In this document: in pieces, positions 46,222 to 55,840 of the stretch | Layout: each line of letters opens with the position of its first letter | How positions within the stretch are numbered: the first letter of the stretch is position 1 | DNA from: Bacillus sp. FSL K6-3431 | GTDB lineage: Bacteria; Bacillota; Bacilli; Bacillales; Bacillaceae_C | Direction of reading: 5' to 3' | Length of the DNA: 64,000 bases | Assembly: GCF_038002605.1 (NCBI RefSeq) | Contig: NZ_JBBOCT010000001.1 | Span: forward strand, 4,526,001-4,590,000 | Notes under the pieces: generated by a model | Databases searched by the model: none | What the model was told of the DNA's origin: nothing | What the model saw: the letters and a program-made list of their open reading frames with translations, nothing else | Position numbers and translations under genes: made by a program

Positions 46222-48507
46222 ATGAATGTAAAAGAAAAACCACGCTTTTTTAAGTTGCCTGCAGGTGCAAATTTGCATGAGTTACCTTTTGCAGAGATCG
46301 CAGAAACAGCAACGAGTGTAGATTTAGTAACAGAATCGGATAAAGATGCGTTTTATTTCCGAGGGTTAGAACAGCAAGAAATACAATTAAATCGTTCTCA
46401 GATAGAAGCTGTAAGGCATGTAGATGGTTCGCTGCTAATTTTGGCTGGTGCAGGAACGGGGAAAACGTCTGTACTCGTATGCCGAACTGGTTATTTATTG
46501 AATGTACAAAGAGTTGCACCACAAAGCCTTTTGTTGATGACATTTACCAAAAAAGCGGCTGACGAGATGAGGGAACGAATTGCTTCCTTACCAGGTATGG
46601 ACGCGGGGCGGGCGAGGAAGATCGAAGTCCGAACGTTTCATTCCTTTTTCTTGCAAATACTGAGGCATTCCGGCTATCGTCAGGAAATGTTGGCAAATGA
46701 AAAATTTAAACAAATTATTTTAAAAAAGAAAATGAGGGAATTCAGCATCCCCGATGACTTTCAACCTGAGTCTGTTTTATCCCTACTTTCATTATATAAA
46801 ATGAACGGTAAAACTGTGGCGGATATGCCAGAAACATCAGCGGCCGAAAAACAAATTAAGCAGTTAGCTGGTTACTATGAACAGTGGAAAGTTAACAATC
46901 AAAAGCTTGATTTTGACGATGTTCTAACAGAAGCATTTTTACTGCTTAGAAAGGATGAGCGATTACTTCAAACGTTGCAACAACGTTTTCAATATGTCAT
47001 GGTTGATGAATTTCAAGATACGAATCCGTTGCAATATGAATTAGTAAAACTAATCGCCGCTCCTCAAAATAATTTATGTGTTGTCGGAGATGATGATCAG
47101 ACGATTTATGCATTTCAGGGGGCAAAGAATGATATTATATTGGATTTTGATCAGTTATACCCTGATGTAAGAACAATCGTTTTAACGATTAACTACCGAT
47201 CTACTTCGCCAATTGTAGGATTAGGAAATGCGGTCATCTACCAGAATAAAATACGTAAGGAAAAACAGCTAGAGTCGACAAGAAAAAGCAGTATTGTACC
47301 GTTCTATTTAAGGCCTTGGTCTACTGATGAAGAGGCGGAGTGGATCGCAGAAGAAATTATGAGGAAAGTAAATGAAGGTACTTGTAAATATAATGATATT
47401 GCTATTTTACATCGGACAGCGAGTAATAGTAGGGCCATTTTCGAACAACTTGCACTAGAGGAAATTCCCTTCTATGATTTTGGCATGGGTGGTAACTTCT
47501 TTTATGAGCAAAGTATCATTAGTCCGGTAATGGCTTATTTGAAATTAGCACTGAACCCTCTTGACTGGCACGCTTTTGAAACGATATTACCAACTATGTA
47601 TATTCAAAGAGATGCAGGGATGCAGCAAGTACATGCGGAACAAATGCGCCATCCAAGAGAAAGTCTTATCGATCATATCGCTGCATTATCAACACTTAAG
47701 CCGTATCAGCGTAAATCAATTGTAGAAAAAACAAACTTACTTAAACAATTACCATCATTAGAACCAAAATTGGCTGTGAGACGAATACGCCAACAGTTTT
47801 ATGATAAGTATCTTGAAACACATGATCAAAAAACTGTCACAACTCAGAAAGAATCTATAAAGGAACAATTAGATGAGCTAGAAACATCGGCAAGTCGCTT
47901 TGAAAAACTGGAAGATATGCTCCATTTTATTAAAGATATGAAAAAGCGGCATGAGCAAATGAAAATGGTAGCAAATAATCCGGATGCTAATGTCGTAAAA
48001 ATGATGACGATTCATAAAGCGAAAGGACTAGAATTTCCTATTGTTTTTTTTATTGGAGCGTCAGAAGGTATTGTCCCTCATATTACTGCGATAGACGTAA
48101 AAAAGTATGAAGATGTGAAGCTAAAAGCAACTGCAGAGGCTGAAATGCTTAAGGCCATTGAAGAGGAGAGAAGGCTAGCTTATGTAGCAATTACAAGAGC
48201 AAAAGAGGAACTATACATTAGTTCACCTTCTTTTTATCGTGGGAATAAAATTGAAGTATCTCGCTTTATCCGGGATGTTTTTGATAATGGAGAAAAGAAA
48301 GCAATAATTAGGCGTAGTGGGAAAGTAAAGGAGATCAACACAGAAAGACGGAAAATAAAAGCATGGATTTGCACCTCAGATAAATGTATAGCCTGGCAAC
48401 GAATTACATCAGATGAAGAGCAAATTCATACTAGTAAAAATTGCCCTCTTTGTTCGAGTTCTATGGAAAAAGGGGAAAAGTATGTTGAGGTACCCGTAGT
48501 TTCTTAG
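46222..48507 (+). CDS. UvrD/Rep-family DNA helicase (YjcD-like)
   Basis: A 761-residue superfamily 1 helicase that unwinds DNA 3' to 5'. Walker A is AGAGTGKT at 75-82; YVMVDEFQDTNPLQ is Walker B; VVGDDDQTIYAFQGA is motif III; LTINYRSTSPI motif IV; VVKMMTIHKAKGLEFPIVF motif V; RRLAYVAITRAKEEL motif VI. The N-terminal 50 residues are extra, and the C-terminal tail holds CTSDKC and CPLC pairs that may bind zinc. This layout matches the YjcD type of Bacilli rather than PcrA. It is probably a repair or recombination helicase. Confidence 0.88.
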   Translation: MNVKEKPRFFKLPAGANLHELPFAEIAETATSVDLVTESDKDAFYFRGLEQQEIQLNRSQIEAVRHVDGSLLILAGAGTGKTSVLVCRTGYLLNVQRVAPQSLLLMTFTKKAADEMRERIASLPGMDAGRARKIEVRTFHSFFLQILRHSGYRQEMLANEKFKQIILKKKMREFSIPDDFQPESVLSLLSLYKMNGKTVADMPETSAAEKQIKQLAGYYEQWKVNNQKLDFDDVLTEAFLLLRKDERLLQTLQQRFQYVMVDEFQDTNPLQYELVKLIAAPQNNLCVVGDDDQTIYAFQGAKNDIILDFDQLYPDVRTIVLTINYRSTSPIVGLGNAVIYQNKIRKEKQLESTRKSSIVPFYLRPWSTDEEAEWIAEEIMRKVNEGTCKYNDIAILHRTASNSRAIFEQLALEEIPFYDFGMGGNFFYEQSIISPVMAYLKLALNPLDWHAFETILPTMYIQRDAGMQQVHAEQMRHPRESLIDHIAALSTLKPYQRKSIVEKTNLLKQLPSLEPKLAVRRIRQQFYDKYLETHDQKTVTTQKESIKEQLDELETSASRFEKLEDMLHFIKDMKKRHEQMKMVANNPDANVVKMMTIHKAKGLEFPIVFFIGASEGIVPHITAIDVKKYEDVKLKATAEAEMLKAIEEERRLAYVAITRAKEELYISSPSFYRGNKIEVSRFIRDVFDNGEKKAIIRRSGKVKEINTERRKIKAWICTSDKCIAWQRITSDEEQIHTSKNCPLCSSSMEKGEKYVEVPVVS

Positions 48508-48556
48508 AAAAAAGCTTTTCTAAACGGTATGCTTCCAATGTTACGTTAAAATAGCG

Positions 48557-48600
48557 AGTAATTATCTCCTAGTCGAGAATAATTACTGGCTTATTTTTTG
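48557..48600 (+). terminator. intrinsic terminator of the helicase gene
   Basis: AGTAATTATCTC pairs with GAGAATAATTACT (one bulged A) and is followed by GGCTTATTTTTTG. Confidence 0.7.
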
Positions 48601-48729
48601 CTATTAATCTTAGATTTTTCACTTGTAGCCTGACATATAATTATGAGTAATTTGAATTTTTATTCCTGTGGATATGAGCGATACTAGTTGTTATAATTTT
48701 ATCTATTGATTCGAAAGGAAAGGGACATC

Positions 48730-50037
48730 ATGAAGCAATTTACAAAAAGAGAACTTCTCTTCATTAGTTTGATGTTATTTTCCATGTTTTTTGGAGCAGG
48801 TAATTTAATATTTCCTGCCTTTTTAGGATATGCTGCTGGTAATAATATGTGGCTCGCTTTAACTGGATTTATTATTTCTGCTGTTGGGCTTCCCATACTT
48901 GGTGTTTTGACCATCGCGAAAGCAGGCAGTTTCGAAACACTTACGAAAAGGGTACATCCTTTATTTGCGATTGTTTTTCCATTTTTGATTTATATTTCAA
49001 TCGGGCCAGGTTTGGCTATTCCGCGTGCTGGAACGATGGCTTTTGAGATGGGAATGAAACCATTTTTGCCAATCGGTCTAGCAGATAACCCCCTTATGCT
49101 ACTGATTTATTCGATTATTTTCTTTAGTGTTGTGCTATGGTTGAGTTTAAACCCATCAAAGCTTATTGATCGATTTGGTAAGCTGCTGACTCCTTTACTT
49201 TTATGTATGATTTTAGTTATCTTTATTAAAAGTCTTTTTGTGCCGATGGGATCATTTCAAGTACCTGCTAAAAATTATCAAATTGGCCCACTTTTGCAGG
49301 GGTTTTTAGACGGTTATTTAACTATGGATGCTTTGGCGGCGCTTGTGTTTGGAATTGTGGTTGCTAACACCATCCGATCCAAAGGAGTAGAAGATCCTAA
49401 AAAGATATCTAAATATATGATGATATCCGGAATTGGTGCAGGAATTTTACTTGCGTTAATGTACAGTATTCTAGGTTATGTAGGAGCCTCAAGTACATCA
49501 CTAGGACAAGCTGATAATGGGGCAAAAGTATTAACGATTGTCATGTATGAATTATTTGGCTTTGGCGGGTCAATTATGTTGGGGATATTATTTATACTCG
49601 CTTGTCTCTGTGTATCGATTGGTCTTGTTATCTCCTGCAGTCAATATTTCTCCAAAGCGTTAACTACGTTAAGGTACAAAGGCTGGGCGATTGTATTAGT
49701 AATATTGAGTACTATTGTCGCCAACTTAGGATTGACACAAATTCTTAATGTTTCTGTTCCAATTCTTGGTGCCATCTATCCAATGGCTGTTGCGCTTATT
49801 ATTATTGGATTATTTGATTCATATATAAAAACAAGAGTGATGTATTTCTTCCCAATTTTGTTAACAGGTTTATTTAGTTTAATCGAAACAATAAATGTCA
49901 CATTTTTATCCCGGTATCTCGATCCAATATTAGAGTATTTCCCACTTTATGGACAAGGCGTAGGTTGGATCATCCCCGGGATTATCGGTGTGGTTGGAGG
50001 ATATATTTACAGTAAAATAATTGCACTTGATGCTTGA
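48730..50037 (+). CDS. brnQ: branched-chain amino acid transporter, BrnQ/LIV-II family (second copy)
   Basis: A 435-residue, roughly twelve-segment symporter of branched-chain amino acids. It shares MLFSMFFGAGNLIFPAFLGYAAG with the BrnQ family and the same overall pattern as the gene at 23243, including SCSQYF in the C-terminal half, so the two are paralogues. ATG 48730 follows AAAGGAAAGGG at correct distance; an earlier in-frame TTG at 48706 lacks a site. It is monocistronic, between two terminators. Confidence 0.88.
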   Translation: MKQFTKRELLFISLMLFSMFFGAGNLIFPAFLGYAAGNNMWLALTGFIISAVGLPILGVLTIAKAGSFETLTKRVHPLFAIVFPFLIYISIGPGLAIPRAGTMAFEMGMKPFLPIGLADNPLMLLIYSIIFFSVVLWLSLNPSKLIDRFGKLLTPLLLCMILVIFIKSLFVPMGSFQVPAKNYQIGPLLQGFLDGYLTMDALAALVFGIVVANTIRSKGVEDPKKISKYMMISGIGAGILLALMYSILGYVGASSTSLGQADNGAKVLTIVMYELFGFGGSIMLGILFILACLCVSIGLVISCSQYFSKALTTLRYKGWAIVLVILSTIVANLGLTQILNVSVPILGAIYPMAVALIIIGLFDSYIKTRVMYFFPILLTGLFSLIETINVTFLSRYLDPILEYFPLYGQGVGWIIPGIIGVVGGYIYSKIIALDA

Positions 50038-50089
50038 TAATAGCCTTGAACCCCGATAGATGGAAGGGTTCAAGGCTATTATCGTTTTT
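50036..50089 (+). terminator. 18-bp perfect terminator hairpin overlapping the brnQ stop
   Basis: GATAATAGCCTTGAACCC (50036-50053) is perfectly complementary to 50066-50083, giving an 18-bp stem with a 12-base loop and a GTTTTTA tail. The first arm includes the brnQ stop codon. Confidence 0.85.
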
Positions 50090-50522
50090 AATTTAGGTGG
50101 GAAAATATGTAGCGTTAATATCGTCGGTGATCATTTCACAACTAATTTCTATTATTAATTTCTATATTCAACTAGCATACAAATGGTCATTTCTATCATC
50201 ATCCACACAAGGTAAATAATATCCTTATTTATTTTGTGAGGATATATTTATATGGAATTATTATACGATATCTAGAGTAATACATAGGATATGAGAGTAA
50301 TAGGCATCATTAACACAGTTTCTTACATAGGTTGCATGAATAGTGAGAAATTTCAGAGTTGTATCGGGATTGTACGGTTTGTAACAAAGTTGTCATACAT
50401 GTATACTTTTAGTAGATGCTTTTTTTCACAGCCCTTTTGTTACCTAGGGTTTCCTTAGTTTAGTCAACACTAAGGAGGTGAAAAGTAGTTTTTTTTTTGT
50501 AAAAGTAAAACAGGAGGTTCAC
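50090..50522. other. promoter region of the second osmoprotectant operon
   Basis: A 433-bp gap with no credible ORF except a 15-codon in-frame extension of the ATPase gene. It holds a sigma-A-like promoter at 50379-50407 and a small CCTTAG/CTAAGG hairpin near 50451-50473 just before a strong AAGGAGGTG whose nearby starts are poor. Confidence 0.45.
50379..50407 (+). promoter_or_regulatory. sigma-A-like promoter of the second osmoprotectant operon
   Basis: TTGTAA (50379-50384), a 17-bp spacer and TATACT (50402-50407), 116 bp before the ATPase start. The long leader contains a small hairpin. Confidence 0.55.
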
Positions 50523-51653
50523 ATGCTTAAATTTGAAAATGTAAGCAAAGTGTATGATGACGGTTTTAAGGCAGTAGACTCTGTTAGTTTTGACATTCAA
50601 GAAGGAGAACTTTTAGTACTCATCGGACCAAGTGGTTCTGGTAAATCAACGACCATGAAAATGATTAATCGGATGATACCGCATACAACTGGTAAAATTT
50701 CAATCGATGGCGAGGATATTACAAAATTAAATGCGGCGGAACTTAGAAGAAATATTGGATATGTTATTCAGCAAATCGGCCTATTTCCCCACTATACAAT
50801 CGAGAAGAATATTGGGGTTGTTCCAGAATTAAAGGGTTGGGATGAGAAAAAAACAAAGCTACGGGTACGAGAGCTTATGGAAATGGTCGGTTTGGAACCT
50901 GAAATATACGCTAAACGTTACCCGAAAGAATTATCTGGAGGTCAGCAGCAACGTGTCGGGGTTGCGAGAGCATTAGCAACAAACCCACGAGTCATTTTAA
51001 TGGACGAACCATTTAGTGCGCTGGATCCAATTACTAAAGAACAGTTGCAGGGAGAATTGATTTCATTACATCAAAAACTAAAAAAAACGATCGTTTTTGT
51101 CACACATGATATGGACGAAGCTTTAAAATTAGGTGATCGAATCGCAATTATGAAAGATGGAAAATTACTTCAGTTAGACACCCCTGAAAAATTATTACAC
51201 GAGCCTTCCCACGGTTTTGTAGAGGACTTTATTGGTAAACATCGTATCATGCAAAATCCTGATTTAATGTCGGTCACGGATGTGATGAATGAAAAGCCTT
51301 TAACCTCCCTACCTAAACGCTCTCCTGAAAGGGCACTTTCAATGATGCGTAAACGTCAAGTAAATACGTTAATTATTGTAGATGAAAATGATGTATTATT
51401 AGGCATTATGACTGCCTATGATCTCATCGCAAAAATGAAAGTAATAGAAAAGATTGAGGAGATTATGTTTACTCCGGAGCCATTTTTATTTGATACGGCA
51501 ACTGCAAAAGATGCCATTCTTATGATGGATGAAGCACCAGATGGCATAATTCCGATTGTAGACAAAGGTAAAAAGGTAATTGGCGTAGTTACACGAGGAT
51601 CATTACTGTCTGCTTTGTCTAGTCAGTGGACAGAAATGGAGGTAACTGAATGA
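50523..51653 (+). CDS. osmoprotectant ABC transporter ATP-binding protein with CBS domains (OpuCA-like)
   Basis: A 376-residue ATPase: Walker A GPSGSGKST, signature LSGGQQQRVGVARAL, Walker B ILMDEPFSALD, switch His in FVTHDMDEA. Residues from about 250 to the end hold two CBS motifs (PLTSLPKRSPERALSMM... and TATAKDAILMM...), which in OpuA-type transporters sense ionic strength. ATG at 50523 (MLKFENVSKVYD) follows AGGAGG by about 5 bases; a GTG at 50478 would add a low-complexity leader. It overlaps the permease start by 4 bp. Confidence 0.9.
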   Translation: MLKFENVSKVYDDGFKAVDSVSFDIQEGELLVLIGPSGSGKSTTMKMINRMIPHTTGKISIDGEDITKLNAAELRRNIGYVIQQIGLFPHYTIEKNIGVVPELKGWDEKKTKLRVRELMEMVGLEPEIYAKRYPKELSGGQQQRVGVARALATNPRVILMDEPFSALDPITKEQLQGELISLHQKLKKTIVFVTHDMDEALKLGDRIAIMKDGKLLQLDTPEKLLHEPSHGFVEDFIGKHRIMQNPDLMSVTDVMNEKPLTSLPKRSPERALSMMRKRQVNTLIIVDENDVLLGIMTAYDLIAKMKVIEKIEEIMFTPEPFLFDTATAKDAILMMDEAPDGIIPIVDKGKKVIGVVTRGSLLSALSSQWTEMEVTE

Positions 51654-52303
51654 ATAAATTAACGATATGGGAACAATTTATTCAACAATCACAATTACGT
51701 TGGCAAGAAGTATTAATGTCAACATTTACACATATACAACTCGTGTTTTTTTCAATGATACTAGCAATTATTGTCGGTGTGACTTTAGGTATTTTGATTA
51801 CAAGGGTTCCATCATTAGTCACAGTTGTGATGGGTGGAGCAGGTGTCATGCAAACGGTGCCTAGCCTGGCACTGTTAGGATTCATGATCCCAATTTTTGG
51901 TATAGGTATAAAAACAGCGATTGCTGCTTTATTTTTATATTCGTTATTACCAATCATTCGAAATACGTATGCTGGAATAAAAGATGTTGATAAAGGAACA
52001 AGGGAAGCTGCGAAAGGAATAGGAATGACAAACTGGCAAATATTATTCAAAGTAGAACTACCTCTTGCCATTCCTGTCATGATGGCTGGAATTCGAACGG
52101 CAGCTGTTATCAATGTTGGTACTGCAACATTAGCAGCATTTATCGGTGCAGGTGGACTTGGAGACTTTATCTTTTTAGGGATTACGCGCGGTATTGATGG
52201 GCTAATACTATTAGGAGCTATTCCGGCAGCCTTATTAGCGATTATTCTTGAAATTCTACTTAGTTCAGTTGAGCGCTGGACAACACCAGAAGGACTAAAG
52301 TAA
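51650..52303 (+). CDS. osmoprotectant ABC transporter permease
   Basis: A 217-residue membrane protein with the EAAKGIGMTNWQILFKVELPLAIP coupling loop (EAA motif in the C-terminal half) and about six hydrophobic segments. It is coupled to the ATPase by a 4-bp overlap and is the only permease in this operon; the first system at 30.4 kb has two. It probably forms a homodimer or uses a permease from elsewhere. Confidence 0.88.
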   Translation: MNKLTIWEQFIQQSQLRWQEVLMSTFTHIQLVFFSMILAIIVGVTLGILITRVPSLVTVVMGGAGVMQTVPSLALLGFMIPIFGIGIKTAIAALFLYSLLPIIRNTYAGIKDVDKGTREAAKGIGMTNWQILFKVELPLAIPVMMAGIRTAAVINVGTATLAAFIGAGGLGDFIFLGITRGIDGLILLGAIPAALLAIILEILLSSVERWTTPEGLK

Positions 52304-52313
52304 AGGAGAAACT

Positions 52314-53198
52314 ATGATAAAACGTAAAAAATATATACTTTTGTTAATGATACTTTCAGTCCTCCTTTCCGGTTGTATTCTGAAAAGTGGAGATTCAGTT
52401 ACAGTGGGTTCAAGAAACAATACGGAAAGCATTATTTTATCTAATTTAATTGGGCAGTTAATTGAAGAGAAAACGGATATAAAAGTAATATACAAAGAAA
52501 ATCTTGGCGGTTCAAACGTCGTTTGGAATGCGATGCTTAATGACCATATTCAAGTGATACCTGACTACACAGGAACGATTGTAGCTAATTATTATAATGA
52601 AACGCCTGGTAATGCCGAAGAAACATTGGAACAAACGAAGAAACTTGTTGGAGAAGACGGAATTATCGCCTTCAACACGTTTGGTTTTAATAATACATAC
52701 ACACTTGCGCTTGATGAAAAGAGAGCAGAGGAGCTTAACTTGGTTACATTTAGTGACTTTGCAGAAGTATCCGACCAATTTATTCTCGGTGCAGTATTTG
52801 AATTTATCGATCGTCCGGATGGATTGCCAGGATTCCAAAAAGAATATGATATTCAATTTAAAGATGTAAAAGGAATGGATCATGGTATCATGTACCGATC
52901 TTTTGGATCAAAGGAAGTTGATGTGATTAATTCATATACAACAGATGGTCAACTTCAATTATACGACTTGAGAGTTTTAGAAGACGATCGATCATTTTTT
53001 CCTCCATACCATGCACTTCCACTCATAAGAAAGGATACGTTAGAACAATATCCAGAATTGGAAGAAGTGTTACAATTATTGGAAGGCAAAATAGATGAAC
53101 CAAATATGCAAAGTATGAACGCGAAAGTAGATAATGAGGGAATGATGGTTGAAGTTGTTGCGAAGGAATTTTTACAAGAAATTGGTTTAATAGATTAG
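52314..53198 (+). CDS. osmoprotectant-binding lipoprotein
   Basis: A 294-residue OpuAC-type receptor with a lipobox LSGC near residue 21. The mature start, DSVTVGSRNNTESIILSNL, and VIPDYTGTIVANYY are family hallmarks. It differs noticeably from the SBP at 32881 (RNNTE rather than KNFTE motif), suggesting a different ligand preference. It follows the permease by 10 bp and ends before a GC-containing terminator. Confidence 0.88.
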   Translation: MIKRKKYILLLMILSVLLSGCILKSGDSVTVGSRNNTESIILSNLIGQLIEEKTDIKVIYKENLGGSNVVWNAMLNDHIQVIPDYTGTIVANYYNETPGNAEETLEQTKKLVGEDGIIAFNTFGFNNTYTLALDEKRAEELNLVTFSDFAEVSDQFILGAVFEFIDRPDGLPGFQKEYDIQFKDVKGMDHGIMYRSFGSKEVDVINSYTTDGQLQLYDLRVLEDDRSFFPPYHALPLIRKDTLEQYPELEEVLQLLEGKIDEPNMQSMNAKVDNEGMMVEVVAKEFLQEIGLID

Positions 53199-53212
53199 TA
53201 GATGTTAAAATG

Positions 53213-53240
53213 GCAGCTCTTGAAAAAGGGTTGCTTTTTT
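53213..53240 (+). terminator. intrinsic terminator of the second osmoprotectant operon
   Basis: GCAGCTCTT pairs with AAGGGTTGC (two G-T pairs) around a GAAA loop, followed by TTTTTTT. Confidence 0.75.
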
Positions 53241-53445
53241 TATTTGGTAAACGTAGAGATAAAGAAGAATGATGTAACATACGTGCCAATGGTTTCTGTA
53301 AATCAAAAACTGATAAGACCCATAAGATATGAAATTAAGTTGAATTAAAGAAGCTAAACCGTGTTGCACAAAGGTATTATCATCAAAATTGCAAAACTAA
53401 CATATCAATAAAAAAATTACATAGAGGGATAAATTTCAAGGTGTG

Positions 53446-53474
53446 TTGACGCTTACAATATAGCTGAGTATAAT
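53446..53474 (+). promoter_or_regulatory. strong sigma-A promoter of the two-component operon
   Basis: TTGACG (53446-53451), a 17-bp spacer and a perfect TATAAT (53469-53474). It lies 274 bp before the response regulator, so the mRNA would have an unusually long 5' leader. Confidence 0.65.
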
Positions 53475-53747
53475 TTAGATTACATAGATGTTACAGATAC
53501 GAATGAATGTTAATTAAATACTCCAATTGCGCGCAAGTATTAAGGAGTAAAAAGTAAAAAAAATATGCTAATAAAATAGTAATAAGACATTATTGAAGTA
53601 ACTATTACAAGTTTCACTTTTGTGAGTGGAATTTGTGTATTTGGTGAATTTGCGGAATAATTAAAAATCTATAAAATCATTTAATCAATACGAGGAATAT
53701 AGGCTATGAACTCGAGTAAATGAGAAAATTAAACAGGAGGTTTCATT

Positions 53748-54449
53748 ATGGCTATTCTGATTGTTGAGGATGAGGTTTCGATTCGTGATGTTCTAAAGTC
53801 TTATTTTTTGAAAGAAGGATGGGATGTTTTGACCTCTAGTGATGGATTAGATGCAATGAAGAAGATACGAAAGTTCAAAATAGATTTAGTAGTTTTAGAC
53901 CTTATGATTCCAAAATTATCAGGTGAAGAAGTTTGTAGGGAAATTAGAACAATATCGAATGTACCGGTTTTTATCATTTCGGCAAAATCGAGAGAAGAAG
54001 ATATGATCAATGGACTAAATTTAGGCGCGGACGATTATATAACTAAACCATTTCGAATTAAAGAAGTCTTGGCCCGTATTAATGCTTTATTGAGAAGAAT
54101 TGAAATGGTTACAAAGGAAAGTAAAAAGATATTGTATTTTAATCACAAAAGCCTGGTTATTAATTTTGAAACAAAAGAATTGTTAGTTAGCAATAAAGTA
54201 GTTAATTTAACTTTTACCGAATTTAAAATTCTAGATGCCCTAGTAAAAAAGCCTGGGAAAGTCTTCAGTAGGCAAGATTTAACATATATAGTTCAAGGGT
54301 ATCGATTTATAGGCGATGGTCGTACCATGGATGCTCACATCAAAAACTTACGAAAAAAGATCGAAGAAGATCCAAAGAATCCTAAGTATATTGTTACTAA
54401 AATTGGATCAGGGTATAAGTTTAACTGTCATTTGGATGAGGCTCAATGA
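53748..54449 (+). CDS. OmpR/PhoB-family response regulator
   Basis: A 233-residue regulator: receiver domain with acidic pocket VEDE, phospho-acceptor Asp51 in VVLDLMIPK, Lys in ITKPF, and a C-terminal winged helix (LTFTEFKILDALVKKPGKVFSRQDL and HIKNLRKKIEEDPKNPKYI-type sequence). ATG 53748 follows CAGGAGG at good spacing. The stop overlaps the histidine kinase start by 4 bp, so the pair is cognate. It is a candidate regulator of the SBP genes downstream, which carry a TTCACA direct-repeat element of the type OmpR-family proteins bind. Confidence 0.92.
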   Translation: MAILIVEDEVSIRDVLKSYFLKEGWDVLTSSDGLDAMKKIRKFKIDLVVLDLMIPKLSGEEVCREIRTISNVPVFIISAKSREEDMINGLNLGADDYITKPFRIKEVLARINALLRRIEMVTKESKKILYFNHKSLVINFETKELLVSNKVVNLTFTEFKILDALVKKPGKVFSRQDLTYIVQGYRFIGDGRTMDAHIKNLRKKIEEDPKNPKYIVTKIGSGYKFNCHLDEAQ

Positions 54450-55819
54450 TATTTAAACACTTTTTTCGAAGAACACAAACGATTTTATTTTTCGTATTAG
54501 CAAGTTTTTCTATCATGTCGGTAATTATATTATATCTAGTTATTTCAACCTTTTCAGATAGGCTATTCATGCAATACAAGAAAGGTTATTTTACAGAACA
54601 AACATATAATATGAGTTATATTATTACTACTAAAATGGAAGAGTTTCCGCATGCAGAGAATGATAGGGAATTGTTTAAAAATATGTCTGATAAATTTTCA
54701 ACTCCGGTTGAATTATTAAATGAAGATTTAACTGAAATACTATTAAAAAATGATTTAGATTATACTGCATACGAAAAATCCTTTTCTGTGGATGTTCCAA
54801 TCATTACAGATGGTAAGTTAAATGGGTATTTACGGGCTTATTATGATTTAGAGCATTCAATAAGTTCACCAGCACTATCCATGTTTCAACAGAAAATTAA
54901 TAATATACAGCGTTATATCATGCAAATTGGTGTTATATTAATAATCGTTTTCAGTTTTATCATAGCAAAAGTGCTTTCTAAACAAATACAAGCATCATCC
55001 TTTTCCGCTCTCCGGGTATTGAAAGGTAATCGTGAAGCATTTATACCAAGAAAAGGGACAGAGGAAGTTAAACAATTGATTGATAGTACTAATAGTTTAT
55101 TAACAGAGTTTAATAATCTAGAGGGTTGGCGTAAGCAGATGATGGAAGATTTGACTCATGAATTACGTACACCACTAACATCAGTACTTATGAGAATGGA
55201 AGCGATCATTGATGGTGTCTACCCAACAACAACAAAGAACTTACAGGATATCTATGATGAAGTGGAAAGACTGTCGAGATTAGTCATTAGCGTACAAAAG
55301 TTATCAGAAGCAGAAGGAGCACGGTTTAAATTAAATATAAGAAAAGTCAATGTAGTTAATTTGGTAAAAGGAACATATGAAGGGTTTTTGTTTATAGCTA
55401 AACAAAAAGAAATTCAGCTCCATTTTAAACATCCGAACAGACCATGTACGGCATATGTAGATCCTGATCGAATCATTCAAGTAGTTACAAATATTATTTC
55501 AAATGCCCTTGAATATACTCCCAAGGGGGGGCGGATTGAAATAGGTGTCGAAAGTTATGAAGATAAATCGATTATTTATTGTCGTGATACCGGCATAGGC
55601 ATATCAGAAGAAGATCTTTCATTTGTTTTTCATCGTTTTTACCGGACTGATAAGTCACGATCACGTGATAATGGTGGATCAGGTATTGGTTTGAGCATCT
55701 CAAAAGCACTTATACTTGCGCATGGAGGGGAAATTGGTGTTCATAGTGAACCTAATAAAGGTTCTAGATTTTGGGTAAGTATCCCTACATCTAACAAAGA
55801 AATAGTATCAAAAATTTAA
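54446..55819 (+). CDS. membrane sensor histidine kinase
   Basis: A 457-residue kinase with two membrane helices (about residues 12-33 and 152-176) bounding an extracytoplasmic domain of about 115 residues with no recognised fold. A linker leads to the dimerisation helix with phospho-His238 (EDLTHELRTPLTSV), then a HATPase with NIISNALEYTPKGG, DTGIGISEEDLSFVF and GGSGIGLSISKALI. It partners the response regulator upstream. A membrane protein gene follows 21 bp downstream. The external domain is well placed to sense a ligand, envelope signal or a ligand-loaded lipoprotein such as those encoded 1-8 kb downstream. Confidence 0.9.
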   Translation: MIFKHFFRRTQTILFFVLASFSIMSVIILYLVISTFSDRLFMQYKKGYFTEQTYNMSYIITTKMEEFPHAENDRELFKNMSDKFSTPVELLNEDLTEILLKNDLDYTAYEKSFSVDVPIITDGKLNGYLRAYYDLEHSISSPALSMFQQKINNIQRYIMQIGVILIIVFSFIIAKVLSKQIQASSFSALRVLKGNREAFIPRKGTEEVKQLIDSTNSLLTEFNNLEGWRKQMMEDLTHELRTPLTSVLMRMEAIIDGVYPTTTKNLQDIYDEVERLSRLVISVQKLSEAEGARFKLNIRKVNVVNLVKGTYEGFLFIAKQKEIQLHFKHPNRPCTAYVDPDRIIQVVTNIISNALEYTPKGGRIEIGVESYEDKSIIYCRDTGIGISEEDLSFVFHRFYRTDKSRSRDNGGSGIGLSISKALILAHGGEIGVHSEPNKGSRFWVSIPTSNKEIVSKI

Positions 55820-55840
55820 AGTAATATTGCGGAGGGCATA

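Larger units (their letters stand above)
53199..53747. other. 549-bp intergenic region with long TCS leader
   Basis: No gene longer than about 20 codons was found. It holds the terminator at 53213-53240, the TCS promoter at 53446-53474 and then a 5' leader of more than 260 bases including a hairpin TACTCC...GGAGTA around an internal TTGCGCGCAA palindrome (53519-53549). Confidence 0.55.

Noticed and set aside
53507..53557. A 16-codon leader peptide in the TCS leader.
   Set aside because: No Shine-Dalgarno sequence and it coincides with the hairpin; insufficient support.
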